Source: JBLMZI01 sp050258755 (GTDB taxonomy: Bacteria; Bacillota; Syntrophomonadia; Syntrophomonadales; DTU052). Taken from it: DNA of 64,000 nucleotides. Of this stretch, positions 52,005-60,302 are shown piece by piece; within the stretch, counting starts at the first letter, position 1; every line of letters starts with the position of its first letter. The stretch covers positions 62,001 through 126,000 of the forward strand of contig JBLMZI010000005.1 of NCBI GenBank assembly GCA_050258755.1. Reading direction: 5' to 3'. The position numbers were made by a program, and so were the translations under genes. The notes under the pieces are model-generated. The model did no database searches. It had not been told where the DNA came from and saw nothing but the letters and a program-made list of their open reading frames with translations.

Positions 52005-52089
52005 GCCGGAGTGGCTGAACATGACCAACGGACTTAAAATCCGTCGATGGGTGACCATCGTACCGGTTCGACCCCGGTCTCCGGCACCA
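52005..52089 (+). pseudogene. Degenerate tRNA-Leu-like sequence at the right end of the element
   Basis: Acceptor GCCGGAG/CTCCGGC, anticodon TAA, long variable arm and CCA are all present. The D region (GCTGAACATGACC) is 4 bases shorter than in the intact tRNA and cannot form the 3-bp D stem or provide the GG pair. The 5' third is element DNA that mimics tRNA-Leu; the rest is the attR copy. It is probably non-functional. Confidence 0.75.
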
Positions 52090-52092
52090 CTG
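52026..52092. repeat. attR: 67-bp direct repeat, right copy
   Basis: Identical to 43368-43434. The host 3' tRNA part was displaced to here by integration. Confidence 0.93.
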
Positions 52093-52456
52093 GATTTTTC
52101 GAGGTTCTTGCTCCAGCGGCAAGACGTGAGATACGTGAAAAATTGTAGGGCTCGTTGAGTCTCAATCGATGAACCAGAACCCCCTTGCCTCGCACGACGA
52201 ACGGCAAGGGGTTTTCTTATGGGAAAAATCGTTGGCGGGTATCGAGATATAAAGACTGACGCGATTGTGCGCCAATGGTGCTAACGCAGGGCTGCGCCGG
52301 CATTCCGAACCGGTCTGCGAGTCGAACGCATTTCTAGTAAAACGGGGATAAAGACGATACAATAGAATCCAGGTAAATTATTCCTGTTCGATGAAATCGC
52401 TGCCGGGGACGGCTGATGGAGCGCGAACGGAATTCATGGAACGAGGAGGGAACGGT
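52093..52456 (+). other. Intergenic region with terminator
   Basis: A hairpin CCCCTTGCC with GGCAAGGGG (about 52184-52213) followed by TTTTCTT lies downstream of attR and probably originally terminated the tRNA-Leu transcript. A TACAAT (52358-52363) may be the -10 of the following gene. Nothing else is seen. Confidence 0.5.
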
Positions 52457-54436
52457 ATGCCTGAACATGACAACAGCATTCTGCTAAACAAGGCTTCTTC
52501 ACAGTATTCCAACACGGCGCGGGCAGATTATTCCGTTCCTGCGGATCACGAATCCCCGGATGTTGGGCGAGTGAAGCTCGCGGCTCAATTACCGGCGAGC
52601 GCAGCGCCGCGGGATGTATTGGCACTGCAGTCAGTGATCGGGAACCGGGCCGCGTCGCAGGTCGTTCACAATAAAACCAAGGCGCCTTTCGTGAGACCCC
52701 CGCTGAAACGTTCGGAGCAGCATGTTACTAAGGCAGATCTGGATCAGCCGGCCGTCCGTACGAAGCAGCCTGCCTCCAGTTCGAGCTCGAGTGCGTCCGA
52801 TAACGTGCTTTCGGCCAACGAAAGCCCGAAAGCACAGCCTATCGATACGAACCAGCCGGCTGCCAATCCGAGCACATCGTCCAGTTCTAATGCGAATACG
52901 GCGTCTGGGTTTCGGAGACCGGCGATTCAGCACTTCCGCTTTTCATCGAAGCAAACGGCGCAGGGCCAGCCAACGGTTAACCCGAGCACATCGTCCAGTT
53001 CTAATACGACCGCGCCCACCGCGCAGCGCTCCGCGCCGAATGCGAGCGAAAACGGCTCGGCCACTGAAAAGGAGACGCCGATCGTCTCCCTGTGGAAGCA
53101 AATGAGCGGCAGAGAAATGAACCAGGCGCGGGTGGAACGGGAAAAACAAGAGGCTTCAAATCTGGAGAAGATCACGGATACCCATCAGAAAAAGACGAAG
53201 AGCGAACTGGAGTCGCTGGCACCCAGCAAGGACAAAGCGCAAAAACCATCGGATTATGTAGCCGCGAAGCAAGGCACGGATGCGGGTGACATTTCCGCCA
53301 CGGCAGATGATCCTCGGCTTGGGTATCAGTTTAACCGATCATCGGACACCGGGAACTGGCTTTCCCGCAAGGTGAAGCGAGGCTGGGAGTTAACCAAAGA
53401 GGGCGGCGCCGATTTGTGGAGCAAGATGCCTTTAACCCACTCTGTGCTGCCTGGGGAAGACTATGCGACGCAGAAGCAGTCGCTGGGGGAGCGGGCCTGG
53501 GAGAGTACCAAAGCAACGGCTTCCGGCGCCCTTAGCAAAGGCGTCAGGTCGATTCCGCTGATTGGCAGCGGCGTGAAGGGCTATGATGCCTACAAAGCAA
53601 GCAAAAAAGAGGATGCGGCAAAACAAGTGGCGGAAAACGCCTCCAAAGCAAACGCGGACCCGAAGCATCCTTCGCTGCTGGAATCCATGGCGAAGGGGAT
53701 GGAATCCGGGTATCACAAAGAAAAGTACAATAAGGGCGTTAATGCGGCGACCAGCTTGGTCGGAGACGCTTTGTCCGCATTAACGCTCGGCGGCAGCACC
53801 GCGGTAACCGGACCGCTCAGCAGCGCGTTGTCAAGCGTGGTGGATGTAGGGGCCTCGACCGTCAATTCAGGGTTGACCAACAGTGCCGACCTGACGACCA
53901 GTCTGGTTTCAAAGGCGATGGGTCCCAGCGCGCAGGAATCCAGGAAGCTGGTTGCCAGCAGCCATGACCAAAACGTCAGATCTGAGGCGGTGAAACAAGT
54001 GGTGAAGACCGATCCGAATGCCGCCAAAGCCATGCTGAAACACTTGAAAAAAGGTCAGATGTCACACGATGAGGAGCTGTACACGAACACCCGTATTCAG
54101 CAGCCGAAGGGTGAGCATACAATGAAGCCCAGCCAGGTCAAGCAATTGGGCGATCAGGAAAAAGCCCGGCTTCGGCTTCGTGAAAACATGGGGGTCGATC
54201 CGCTGGATAACGCCGGCACGAAGGCGGAGAACACCCCGCAGGTCAATCAGCAGGCAAAGCCGAAGCCAATCCTTGTTCGGCAGAAGAACGCGAAGAACCT
54301 GTTGAAGAACGACACCGGGGTCCCCGAAGCCCCGGATCTGCCGGAAATGGGTCCAAAGGAATTGCTGAAGACAAAAGTGAAACCACCCACGAAGAACAGC
54401 GGCCTCAATAAACTGATTTTGAACGATGAGTCGTAG
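52457..54436 (+). CDS. Low-complexity protein with LQxxIGNRA motif (injection-system cargo-like)
   Basis: 659 residues from ATG 52457 (GAGGAGGG 6 bases upstream). The N-terminus is disordered, then LALQSVIGNRAASQVV at 55-70 matches the LQRxIGNRAVxxL motif seen before DUF4157 domains in cargo of extracellular contractile injection systems. The DUF4157 peptidase itself is absent. A Ser/Thr/Pro/Asn-rich region (about 75-220) with two copies of NPSTSSSSN leads to charged helices, a Gly/Ala/Ser-rich hydrophobic stretch (about 430-500, SLVGDALSALTLGGSTAVTG), and a Lys/Gln-rich tail. No tail-sheath or baseplate genes are in the window. Function unknown; the motif is the only lead. Confidence 0.7.
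   Translation: MPEHDNSILLNKASSQYSNTARADYSVPADHESPDVGRVKLAAQLPASAAPRDVLALQSVIGNRAASQVVHNKTKAPFVRPPLKRSEQHVTKADLDQPAVRTKQPASSSSSSASDNVLSANESPKAQPIDTNQPAANPSTSSSSNANTASGFRRPAIQHFRFSSKQTAQGQPTVNPSTSSSSNTTAPTAQRSAPNASENGSATEKETPIVSLWKQMSGREMNQARVEREKQEASNLEKITDTHQKKTKSELESLAPSKDKAQKPSDYVAAKQGTDAGDISATADDPRLGYQFNRSSDTGNWLSRKVKRGWELTKEGGADLWSKMPLTHSVLPGEDYATQKQSLGERAWESTKATASGALSKGVRSIPLIGSGVKGYDAYKASKKEDAAKQVAENASKANADPKHPSLLESMAKGMESGYHKEKYNKGVNAATSLVGDALSALTLGGSTAVTGPLSSALSSVVDVGASTVNSGLTNSADLTTSLVSKAMGPSAQESRKLVASSHDQNVRSEAVKQVVKTDPNAAKAMLKHLKKGQMSHDEELYTNTRIQQPKGEHTMKPSQVKQLGDQEKARLRLRENMGVDPLDNAGTKAENTPQVNQQAKPKPILVRQKNAKNLLKNDTGVPEAPDLPEMGPKELLKTKVKPPTKNSGLNKLILNDES
52868..53005 (+). repeat. 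Internal direct repeat in the IGNR-motif gene
   Basis: A 24-base identical segment occurs at 52868-52891 and 52982-53005 (114 bases apart, in frame), encoding the duplicated PSTSSSSN stretch. Confidence 0.85.
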
Positions 54437-54481
54437 GCGCGCCAGTTCTGCCGCAGTCTCCGGACCATTCAACAGATGCTG

Positions 54482-54515
54482 AAAAGGGTTCTGATTTCGA
54501 TCAGAACCCTTTTTC
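54482..54515 (+). terminator. Terminator of the IGNR-motif gene
   Basis: AAAAGGGTTCTGAT pairs with ATCAGAACCCTTTT around TTCG, ending in a T run. Confidence 0.95.
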
Positions 54516-54696
54516 GGTTCGCTGACGCCCAAACAGCGCCGAAGCTGATAAAAGTCACCCACATACTCCCATGATGCAGGAAAAAGACCGTTACTGGCGA
54601 AATATTAAAAATAGTTGGGATATTAAACAGAAAAACAAATGGGGAAGTGCGCTATTTGTCGAATGGCCGCATTTATGCAAAGGGGTGTGGAGAAGG

Positions 54697-55854
54697 ATGA
54701 GATGGAAGCACAGGGCAGGCAGGCTGTTGATCGCATTGGTATTGATGATGATGGTAGGCTTCGTCCCTTCCTGCGGTACGAAGAACCCGCCGCAGGAAAA
54801 GCTAAAGATCGGCGTGCTGGCAACCATGAGCGGGGATTTGGCGGTTTCCGGTCAGAACGCGCAAATGGCCATGGATATGTTGGTTCAGAAAATCAATGGT
54901 GGCGGCGGACTGAGTGTGGGTGGTAGTCAATACCAGATCGAACTGGTCTATTTCGACGACTGCAACAATCCCGAAACGGCGGTGGCAGGCGCAACCCGGC
55001 TGATTAATAATGACAATGTGGTCGCCGTAGTCGGCCCCTCATTCAGCCGGCTGGCGATTCCGGTTTCCAAAGTGGCAGAACAGTCCGGAATCCCTATGAT
55101 TACATCATCCAGCAATCCACTGACGACACAGAACAAGACTTTTGTTTTTCGGCTGTCGTTTATTGATCCGGTGCAAAGCGATGTCCTGGCGCGCTTGGCG
55201 CGGGAGCAGCTGAAAGCGGAGAAAGCGGCGGTGCTCTTTGATATAACCAGCGAGTATAACCGCGGCCTGGCGGAAGTGTTTAAAGCATCTTTCGAAAAGG
55301 CCGGCGGTAAGGTTGTCGCCTATGAATCATATACGCCCGACGAGAATAAGGACTTTTCGGCTCAAATCGCACGAATCAAGGCGAGCGGCGCCACGCTGCT
55401 GCTGCTGCCCAACTACCAGAACGAGCTTGTGGTGCAGGCGAAACAACTGCAGGAAGCGGGTCTGAAACTGATCCTTCTGGGCGGCGATTCCTGGGGCGGA
55501 AATGAAGCTGAACCCGGATTGGACGGTGGATACTACACGGCGTTGTGGGCCCAGGATGATCCCAGCCCGGAAAATCAGGCATTTCTGAAGGAATACCGCA
55601 AGCTTTATCAAAAAGAACCGGACATGTCCAGCGCCTTATACTATGACGGTCTAGGTCTGGCGATCCAGGCGATGGAATCCCAGGGCGGGGTCACACCGGA
55701 AGCGATCCGCCAAGGGCTTGCCGCCATCAAGCAGTACAAAGGCGTGACTGGAAAGCTGACCTATGAGGGATTGCAGGATCCCAAACGCAGCATTCCGATT
55801 TTGAAGGTTACCAAAGGGAAAGCGATTTTTTACAAACAGGTGGATATGCAATAA
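54697..55854 (+). CDS. ABC-type substrate-binding lipoprotein, branched-chain amino acid (LivJ) family
   Basis: 385 residues from ATG 54697; the in-frame codons upstream look non-coding. The lipoprotein signal peptide ends VPSC, with Cys at residue 26. The mature part starts KIGVLATMSGDLAVSGQNAQ and carries type I periplasmic-binding-protein hallmarks: NDNVVAVVGPSFSRLAIPVS, GIPMITSSSNPLTT, and AALYYDGLG-like SALYYDGLGLAIQAM. It would bind amino acids or similar ligands outside the membrane. No permease or ATPase genes lie beside it, so it is an orphan receptor here. A terminator follows. Confidence 0.93.
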   Translation: MRWKHRAGRLLIALVLMMMVGFVPSCGTKNPPQEKLKIGVLATMSGDLAVSGQNAQMAMDMLVQKINGGGGLSVGGSQYQIELVYFDDCNNPETAVAGATRLINNDNVVAVVGPSFSRLAIPVSKVAEQSGIPMITSSSNPLTTQNKTFVFRLSFIDPVQSDVLARLAREQLKAEKAAVLFDITSEYNRGLAEVFKASFEKAGGKVVAYESYTPDENKDFSAQIARIKASGATLLLLPNYQNELVVQAKQLQEAGLKLILLGGDSWGGNEAEPGLDGGYYTALWAQDDPSPENQAFLKEYRKLYQKEPDMSSALYYDGLGLAIQAMESQGGVTPEAIRQGLAAIKQYKGVTGKLTYEGLQDPKRSIPILKVTKGKAIFYKQVDMQ

Positions 55855-55884
55855 TGCGGTCGCCTGAAGGGGGAGCATAAACAA

Positions 55885-55922
55885 GAAAACGCCTGATTCA
55901 TAGTGAAGTCAGGCGTTTTCCG
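55885..55922. terminator. Bidirectional terminator
   Basis: GAAAACGCCTGA (55885-55896) pairs with TCAGGCGTTTTC (55909-55920), between convergent genes. Confidence 0.9.
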
Positions 55923-55951
55923 TGCCAGTAATTATTGGGGGTAACTTGTCG

Positions 55952-56905
55952 CTAATAAGCAATTTTAATTGCGGCTGCCTGATCCCACGGATAGCATTCG
56001 CATTTTCGCTGGTTCAGGGTTTCCGAGGCCAGATAGGCGCTGTTTCCATTCTGCCCCTCGGTATAAGCTTTCAAGAGCATCTGAAAGGCCTTCTCGTAGT
56101 CGGTTGAACAGAACACTTTCAGAACTTTTCGAAGTGTATCCTGATCTCCGGGTGAATTAAGCCGGTTCACACAAAGCAGAAATACCTGTTCATCCTGAGA
56201 AGAAACGACTTGGAAGAGACCATTTCTGTCGGCCATGAAGTCGGCGGTAACGGTTGTTCCGTCCAATTCAACCACTTTCGCAAGCTCGGAGAATTCTCTC
56301 GGTGCCCCTGATGGGAGGACCAGATTTGGGTTTGGCCCGGCGAAAACAGGATTCGGCCCCGATGTTCCGGCAGGGCCGGCATTCGATTTTGCGGCATTTC
56401 CGGTCTGGGAGGAAAGTGCTGCCGTATCCGGGGTACTGGCCGTTCCGGAAGGAGCGATCGTCGGGACCGTTTTAGCAAGCGCCACTGTTCTCGTTGTTGG
56501 GTCCCACTGTACTTGAAGTCCAAGGATTTCCGAGATGAACCGCAAGGGAACCATGACCCGGCCATTCATCAACAGTGCGGGAGCGTCCAACGGTTTGGCC
56601 ACACCGTCCACAAGCGGATTTTTAGATCCAACCGGCATTATAATCGTGGATTTGCCTTTGCGGATGATTGCCGCTGCGTCTTTGGCATTCCAGACCACAT
56701 TCGCTTCCAGTGACTGCGCGACTGACCGGACGGGAATATACGTCCTTCCGTTTTGTATGTACGCCAATTGGTCGGGGAAAACCAGTTCAGTGCCGTCAAG
56801 GGTGACGGTGACATACACAGACCCGGCAGCAAAACATGCGGAGGAAAACAAGATCGCGAAAAGAACTCCCAGAGAGACCAGAACCCATTTCGTTGTACCG
56901 TTCAT
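55952..56905 (-). CDS. Copper amine oxidase N-terminal (stalk) domain protein
   Basis: 317 residues, exported: signal peptide VLVSLGVLFAILFSSACFAA. The CuAO-N/stalk domain (about 30-145) shows the typical repeats NGRTYIPVRSVAQSLEANVVW and MNGRVMVPLRFISEILGLQV. A Thr/Ser/Pro/Gly-rich linker (about 150-205) leads to a C-terminal ~110-residue domain (VVELDGTTVTADFMADRNGL; VFCSTDYEKAFQMLLKAYTE) that I do not recognise. Stalk domains are frequent on cell-surface proteins of Clostridia and do not imply oxidase activity. Confidence 0.9.
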   Translation of the reverse strand: MNGTTKWVLVSLGVLFAILFSSACFAAGSVYVTVTLDGTELVFPDQLAYIQNGRTYIPVRSVAQSLEANVVWNAKDAAAIIRKGKSTIIMPVGSKNPLVDGVAKPLDAPALLMNGRVMVPLRFISEILGLQVQWDPTTRTVALAKTVPTIAPSGTASTPDTAALSSQTGNAAKSNAGPAGTSGPNPVFAGPNPNLVLPSGAPREFSELAKVVELDGTTVTADFMADRNGLFQVVSSQDEQVFLLCVNRLNSPGDQDTLRKVLKVFCSTDYEKAFQMLLKAYTEGQNGNSAYLASETLNQRKCECYPWDQAAAIKIAY

Positions 56906-57337
56906 AACATCGCCTCCAATGATTTACAAATAGTATGATACATGAACCTGCCCGTATATGTAAAATATTTCCATCGACAATTCCCGAACCCGTCGCTGCA
57001 GGGCGCCTGCCGAAAACATGTGAAAGCGCTGACAGACGGGCATTTGTTGAATGCATAACCTCAGGCATTAATTGGAATTCTTTATCCATAAGCAGCGTAT
57101 GTTGTGTGAGGGAGGCTGGGACTTACAGAATGGCTTTGAATATTTATGCTGGAGCGTTGATATGTAAAAATGAGGCCCGGCAGCAACATGTTCGACAATG
57201 GGGCGTCGAATGGGGTAATAAATGCTCAATTGAGTAAATAATTCAGAAAATAATTGGATTATTGAGAATATGCGTAGTATAATATACACCAAGCGGCGAT
57301 TGAACGCAGACTTGGAGAAGGGGAGGAGTAGAAAAAG
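56906..57337. other. Divergent intergenic region
   Basis: About 430 bases without a credible gene between divergent genes. It contains the promoter of the 57338 gene. The rest shows only short imperfect palindromes such as CTCAATTGAG near 57226. Confidence 0.5.
57254..57283 (+). promoter_or_regulatory. Promoter of the phasin-like gene
   Basis: TTGGAT (57254-57259), 18-base spacer, TATAAT (57278-57283), 54 bases before the ATG. Confidence 0.7.
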
Positions 57338-57631
57338 ATGGAACAGAAGATTACCGAGAACATGGAAAACGCAACGAAATTCATGGACGAACTGAGTGAG
57401 AAGATGTGGGAAGCGTACATGAAGGGCCTTGAAGAAGGGCTCAAATTCACCAAAACCTGGACCGATATGATGATCTCTTCACTGGACCAGAGCAAGGAAG
57501 CCCAGAACAAGGCGGCGGTCATGGCCGAGGAAGCTATGAAAAACCTGAAAGACATGCAGTCCCAATTTCGGGTCAATTACACTGACGCGATGCGTCAGGT
57601 CTGGGAAAAGTATGCCATCAAGAAGTTTTAA
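57338..57631 (+). CDS. Small phasin-like coiled-coil protein
   Basis: 97 residues, entirely amphipathic helix, rich in Met, Lys, Glu and Ala (FMDELSEKMWEAYMKGLEEG; SKEAQNKAAVMAEEAMKNLK). Length and pattern resemble phasins and other small granule- or envelope-associated coiled coils, but no polyhydroxyalkanoate genes are nearby, so this is only a resemblance. AGGGGAGGAG precedes the ATG, and the promoter and terminator are strong, suggesting high expression of a single-gene unit. Confidence 0.72.
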   Translation: MEQKITENMENATKFMDELSEKMWEAYMKGLEEGLKFTKTWTDMMISSLDQSKEAQNKAAVMAEEAMKNLKDMQSQFRVNYTDAMRQVWEKYAIKKF

Positions 57632-57654
57632 TGAATTGAAATAACGAGCGGTCT

Positions 57655-57686
57655 GCGGCGGTGAAAACCGCCGCTTTCTGTTTCTT
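57655..57686 (+). terminator. Terminator of the phasin-like gene
   Basis: GCGGCGGT-GAAA-ACCGCCGC followed by TTTCTGTTTCTT. Confidence 0.88.
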
Positions 57687-57694
57687 GGCTTGTA

Positions 57695-58261
57695 TTACGG
57701 CGCAAACCTGCGCTGCATTTCCGCCAGGAATATATCGACGGTTGGCTGATCGATGATGACAAAGCGGATGTCCCGCAGGATGCTGCTGGGGTTGTCGCTG
57801 CAGAAATCGATGACGGCCTGCAGCAGAATGCTTGCGCATTCCGTTTTTGGATAGCCAAAAATCCCGCTTGAAATGGCCGGAAAAGCGATAGAGCGCAGTC
57901 GGTGATGTTCCGCGAGCTGAAGGCTGTTTGTGGCTGCGCTGTATAACAATTCCGGCATGGTTTTATCGCCGCTCCGATAAATTGGACCAACCGCGTGAAT
58001 CACACATTTCGCGTTCAGTTTACCGGGCCCGGTGAGTGCGGCTTGACCAGTCGGAACCCGCCCGATCTGGTTGCTTTCCGACTGGATTTCCGGACCGCCC
58101 CGGGATGCGATGGCGCCCGCCACGCCACCGCCGTGCTGAAGCCGTTCATCGGCGGCGTTGACGATGGCATCGACGGTTTGAACTGTGATGTCACCATGAA
58201 TCAATTGGATGGTCTGGCCGGATGCCACCGTGTGCGCGGCGGTCGGACGCTGATGGGTCAT
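57695..58261 (-). CDS. Macrodomain (ADP-ribose binding/hydrolase) protein
   Basis: 188 residues from ATG 58261 (AAGGAGAG upstream on the minus strand). MacroD/YmdB-type motifs: IQLIHGDITVQTVDAIVNAA, GGGVAGAIASRGG (the catalytic loop of MacroD-type deacetylases), and AFPAISSGIFGYP. Related enzymes remove ADP-ribose from proteins or hydrolyse O-acetyl-ADP-ribose. It sits 16 bases downstream of the EamA transporter gene on the same strand, so they may share a transcript. Confidence 0.93.
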   Translation of the reverse strand: MTHQRPTAAHTVASGQTIQLIHGDITVQTVDAIVNAADERLQHGGGVAGAIASRGGPEIQSESNQIGRVPTGQAALTGPGKLNAKCVIHAVGPIYRSGDKTMPELLYSAATNSLQLAEHHRLRSIAFPAISSGIFGYPKTECASILLQAVIDFCSDNPSSILRDIRFVIIDQPTVDIFLAEMQRRFAP

Positions 58262-58277
58262 ATGAAACGCTCTCCTT

Positions 58278-59225
58278 TCAATCGCCTTCGCGGCAGCCAA
58301 CTTCCAGTGGGTCAGCCGGCGGTACCTGTCGAGCGCGGTCCCGAAACACGCCGACCACACCCAGTACGACCATTGCGGCCCCACCGAGCACAGGAAGCGT
58401 GATTGTTTCATCCAGCAGCCACCAACCCAGAGCGAGAGCCAGAACCGGGTTTACATAGGAATAGGTCATCGCAATATTAATCGGGAGCAGCTCCAGGGCA
58501 TAAATATAAGAAGTAAAAGCCAGGATGGAACCGAAGACCACCAGATAACCCCAGGCAGCCCAGGCAGTCACTGACGGATGAGGCATTTTTTCGCCCAACA
58601 GCAGAGAGATCAGCAAGAAAGCAACGCCGGCGGCGAGGTGTTGGTACGCCGAAGTTACCGGCGGCGACACCGAAACCGGGCGCCGGCTTTGCACCAGGGA
58701 TCCGACGCCCCAGAGGAACGAGGCGCATACCAGCGCAGCGGGCGGAAGCCATCCCGTATTGCCAGGAGTCCCGATCGACGGGTACATCAAAACCACCAGA
58801 CCGAGAAAGCCGACAATCAGGGAAACCGCCAGGAGCCATGATGGTTTTTTACGGTCCAGGACGGCATTCATTCCGGCAACCCAGATCGGGGTGGACGATA
58901 CCATTAATGCGGCAAAGCCCGATGCGGCCGTTTGCTCGGCCCAAAGGACCAGGCCGTTGCCGCCGACCCAGAGCAGAATCCCGGAGACTGCAAGGGTGGC
59001 TAATTCGCGGCGATTTACCCGTACGCGATGTCCGCGCAGTGCGGCAATGCCCAGCAGAATGAAGCCGGCCACCGCTACGCGGCTGGCGCCCAGGGCAAAG
59101 GGGGCGAATCCGCCATTGGGGCCGACGGCCAACCGAATCGCAAGATAGGTGCTGCTCCAAACGACATAGACGACAGAAAGGTACATCATTCCGCGGGGTG
59201 TTACTTGTTTTGCCGGTGCGGTCAA
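58278..59225 (-). CDS. EamA/DMT family transporter
   Basis: 316 residues from TTG 59225 (AAGAGG 9 bases upstream), or ATG about 13 codons later. There are ten TM helices in two EamA repeats: VYVVWSSTYLAIRLAVGP with SRVAVAGFILLGIAAL in the first half, and ASFLWGVGSLVQSRR with LLPINIAMTYSYVNPVLALALGW in the second. Family members export amino acids or metabolites (RhaT/YdcZ clade); the substrate is unknown. Confidence 0.9.
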   Translation of the reverse strand: MTAPAKQVTPRGMMYLSVVYVVWSSTYLAIRLAVGPNGGFAPFALGASRVAVAGFILLGIAALRGHRVRVNRRELATLAVSGILLWVGGNGLVLWAEQTAASGFAALMVSSTPIWVAGMNAVLDRKKPSWLLAVSLIVGFLGLVVLMYPSIGTPGNTGWLPPAALVCASFLWGVGSLVQSRRPVSVSPPVTSAYQHLAAGVAFLLISLLLGEKMPHPSVTAWAAWGYLVVFGSILAFTSYIYALELLPINIAMTYSYVNPVLALALGWWLLDETITLPVLGGAAMVVLGVVGVFRDRARQVPPADPLEVGCREGD

Positions 59226-59431
59226 AGGTTCAACGCCTCTTTTCTGGAAGAATGGTGTGACTGATTTGATTGTACCATACCACCATTTTTCGGAGACTGC
59301 TGCCAGTTCGAGGTTTTGGATGGATTCAATCAGGAAAAGATGTAGACCAACAGGAAGAACCATGCTGATGGAAGAATAATATCCGGCAAAGAACCACCGG
59401 GAAAAATGGGAAAGGGAAAGGGGATAGGCGA

Positions 59432-60226
59432 TTGGCGCACGAGGTCGATTTTAAACTGTATGGGGACGACATGATGTTCGTCGAGGTTGAACTGGATCCG
59501 GGGGAAGCGGTCATTGCCGAAGCTGGTGCGATGATGTTTATGGAAGACGGCATCGTGATGGAAACCATTTTTGGGGATGGCTCAGAGAAGTCAAACAGCG
59601 CCGGTCTGGCGGGAAAACTCCTGTCGGCGGGCAAAAGGCTGATTACTGGAGAAAGCCTTTTTATGACGGTGTTTTCCAATGCCGGGCAGGGGAAAAAACA
59701 CGTTTCCTTTGCGGCGCCGTATCCGGGCAAGATCATTCCGGTCAACTTGCCGGACGTCCAGGGAAAGATTATTTGCCAGAAGGATGCTTTTCTGTGTGCT
59801 GCCAAAGGGGTTTCGGTCGGGATTGATTTCAAACGTAAACTTTCGGTGGGTCTGTTTGGCGGGGAAGGTTTCATCATGGAAAAGCTTGAGGGCGACGGAA
59901 TGGCCTTTCTGCATGCGTGCGGCACGATCTATCAGCGGGATCTGGCCCCGGGCGAGCTGCTGCGGGTTGATACCGGATGCCTGGTTGCCTTGACCCGGGA
60001 GGTGAAATACGATATTGAGATGGTCCGCGGCATCAAGTCCATGTTCTTCGGCGGCGAAGGGCTGTTTTTCGCGACCCTGCAAGGACCGGGCACGGTCTGG
60101 CTGCAGTCGCTCCCGTTCAACCGGCTGGCGGCCCGGGTGGCTGCCCTGATTCCGGCGCAGGGCCGAGGCGGTGAGGAGGGTTCGCTCCTGGGCGCCATCG
60201 GAAACATGATCGATGGGAACTCGTAA
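59432..60226 (+). CDS. AIM24 / TIGR00266 family protein
   Basis: 264 residues, soluble beta-rich protein. TTG 59432 follows AAAGGGGAT. The family signatures are VELDPGEAVIAEAGAMMFME near the N-terminus, GESLFMTVFSNAGQGKKHVSF, KDAFLCAAKGVSVGIDFKRK and FGGEGLFFATLQGPGTVWLQ towards the C-terminus. The biochemical role of the family is unknown. Single-gene unit ending at a bidirectional terminator. Confidence 0.93.
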   Translation: MAHEVDFKLYGDDMMFVEVELDPGEAVIAEAGAMMFMEDGIVMETIFGDGSEKSNSAGLAGKLLSAGKRLITGESLFMTVFSNAGQGKKHVSFAAPYPGKIIPVNLPDVQGKIICQKDAFLCAAKGVSVGIDFKRKLSVGLFGGEGFIMEKLEGDGMAFLHACGTIYQRDLAPGELLRVDTGCLVALTREVKYDIEMVRGIKSMFFGGEGLFFATLQGPGTVWLQSLPFNRLAARVAALIPAQGRGGEEGSLLGAIGNMIDGNS

Positions 60227-60245
60227 ATCTCGACGGATCGAACGT

Positions 60246-60283
60246 AAAAAAAAGAACGCCGATGAAATCGGCGTTCTTTTTTA
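60246..60283. terminator. Bidirectional terminator
   Basis: AAAAGAACGCCGAT pairs with ATCGGCGTTCTTTT around GAA, with A and T runs on the two sides, between convergent genes. Confidence 0.93.
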
Positions 60284-60302
60284 CGGTGCTTGGAAGCGGT
60301 AA

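Larger units (their letters stand above)
43432..52092. mobile_element. tRNA-Leu-integrated element with replication and restriction-modification genes
   Basis: Bounded by perfect 67-bp repeats (attL/attR) made of the tRNA-Leu 3' part. Gene order: tyrosine integrase (+), Mrr-like nuclease (-), primase/SF3 helicase (+), an iteron-like non-coding region, two small proteins (+), then Vsr, Eco29kI-type endonuclease and cytosine methyltransferase (all -). It looks visibly less GC-rich than flanking DNA. No capsid, terminase, relaxase or conjugation genes were found, so an integrated plasmid, phage satellite or mobilizable island carrying defence genes is the best description. It appears intact rather than decayed. 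Confidence 0.9.

Noticed and set aside
55952..56905. Copper amine oxidase enzyme
   Set aside because: Only the N-terminal stalk domain is present; no catalytic domain or topaquinone motif.
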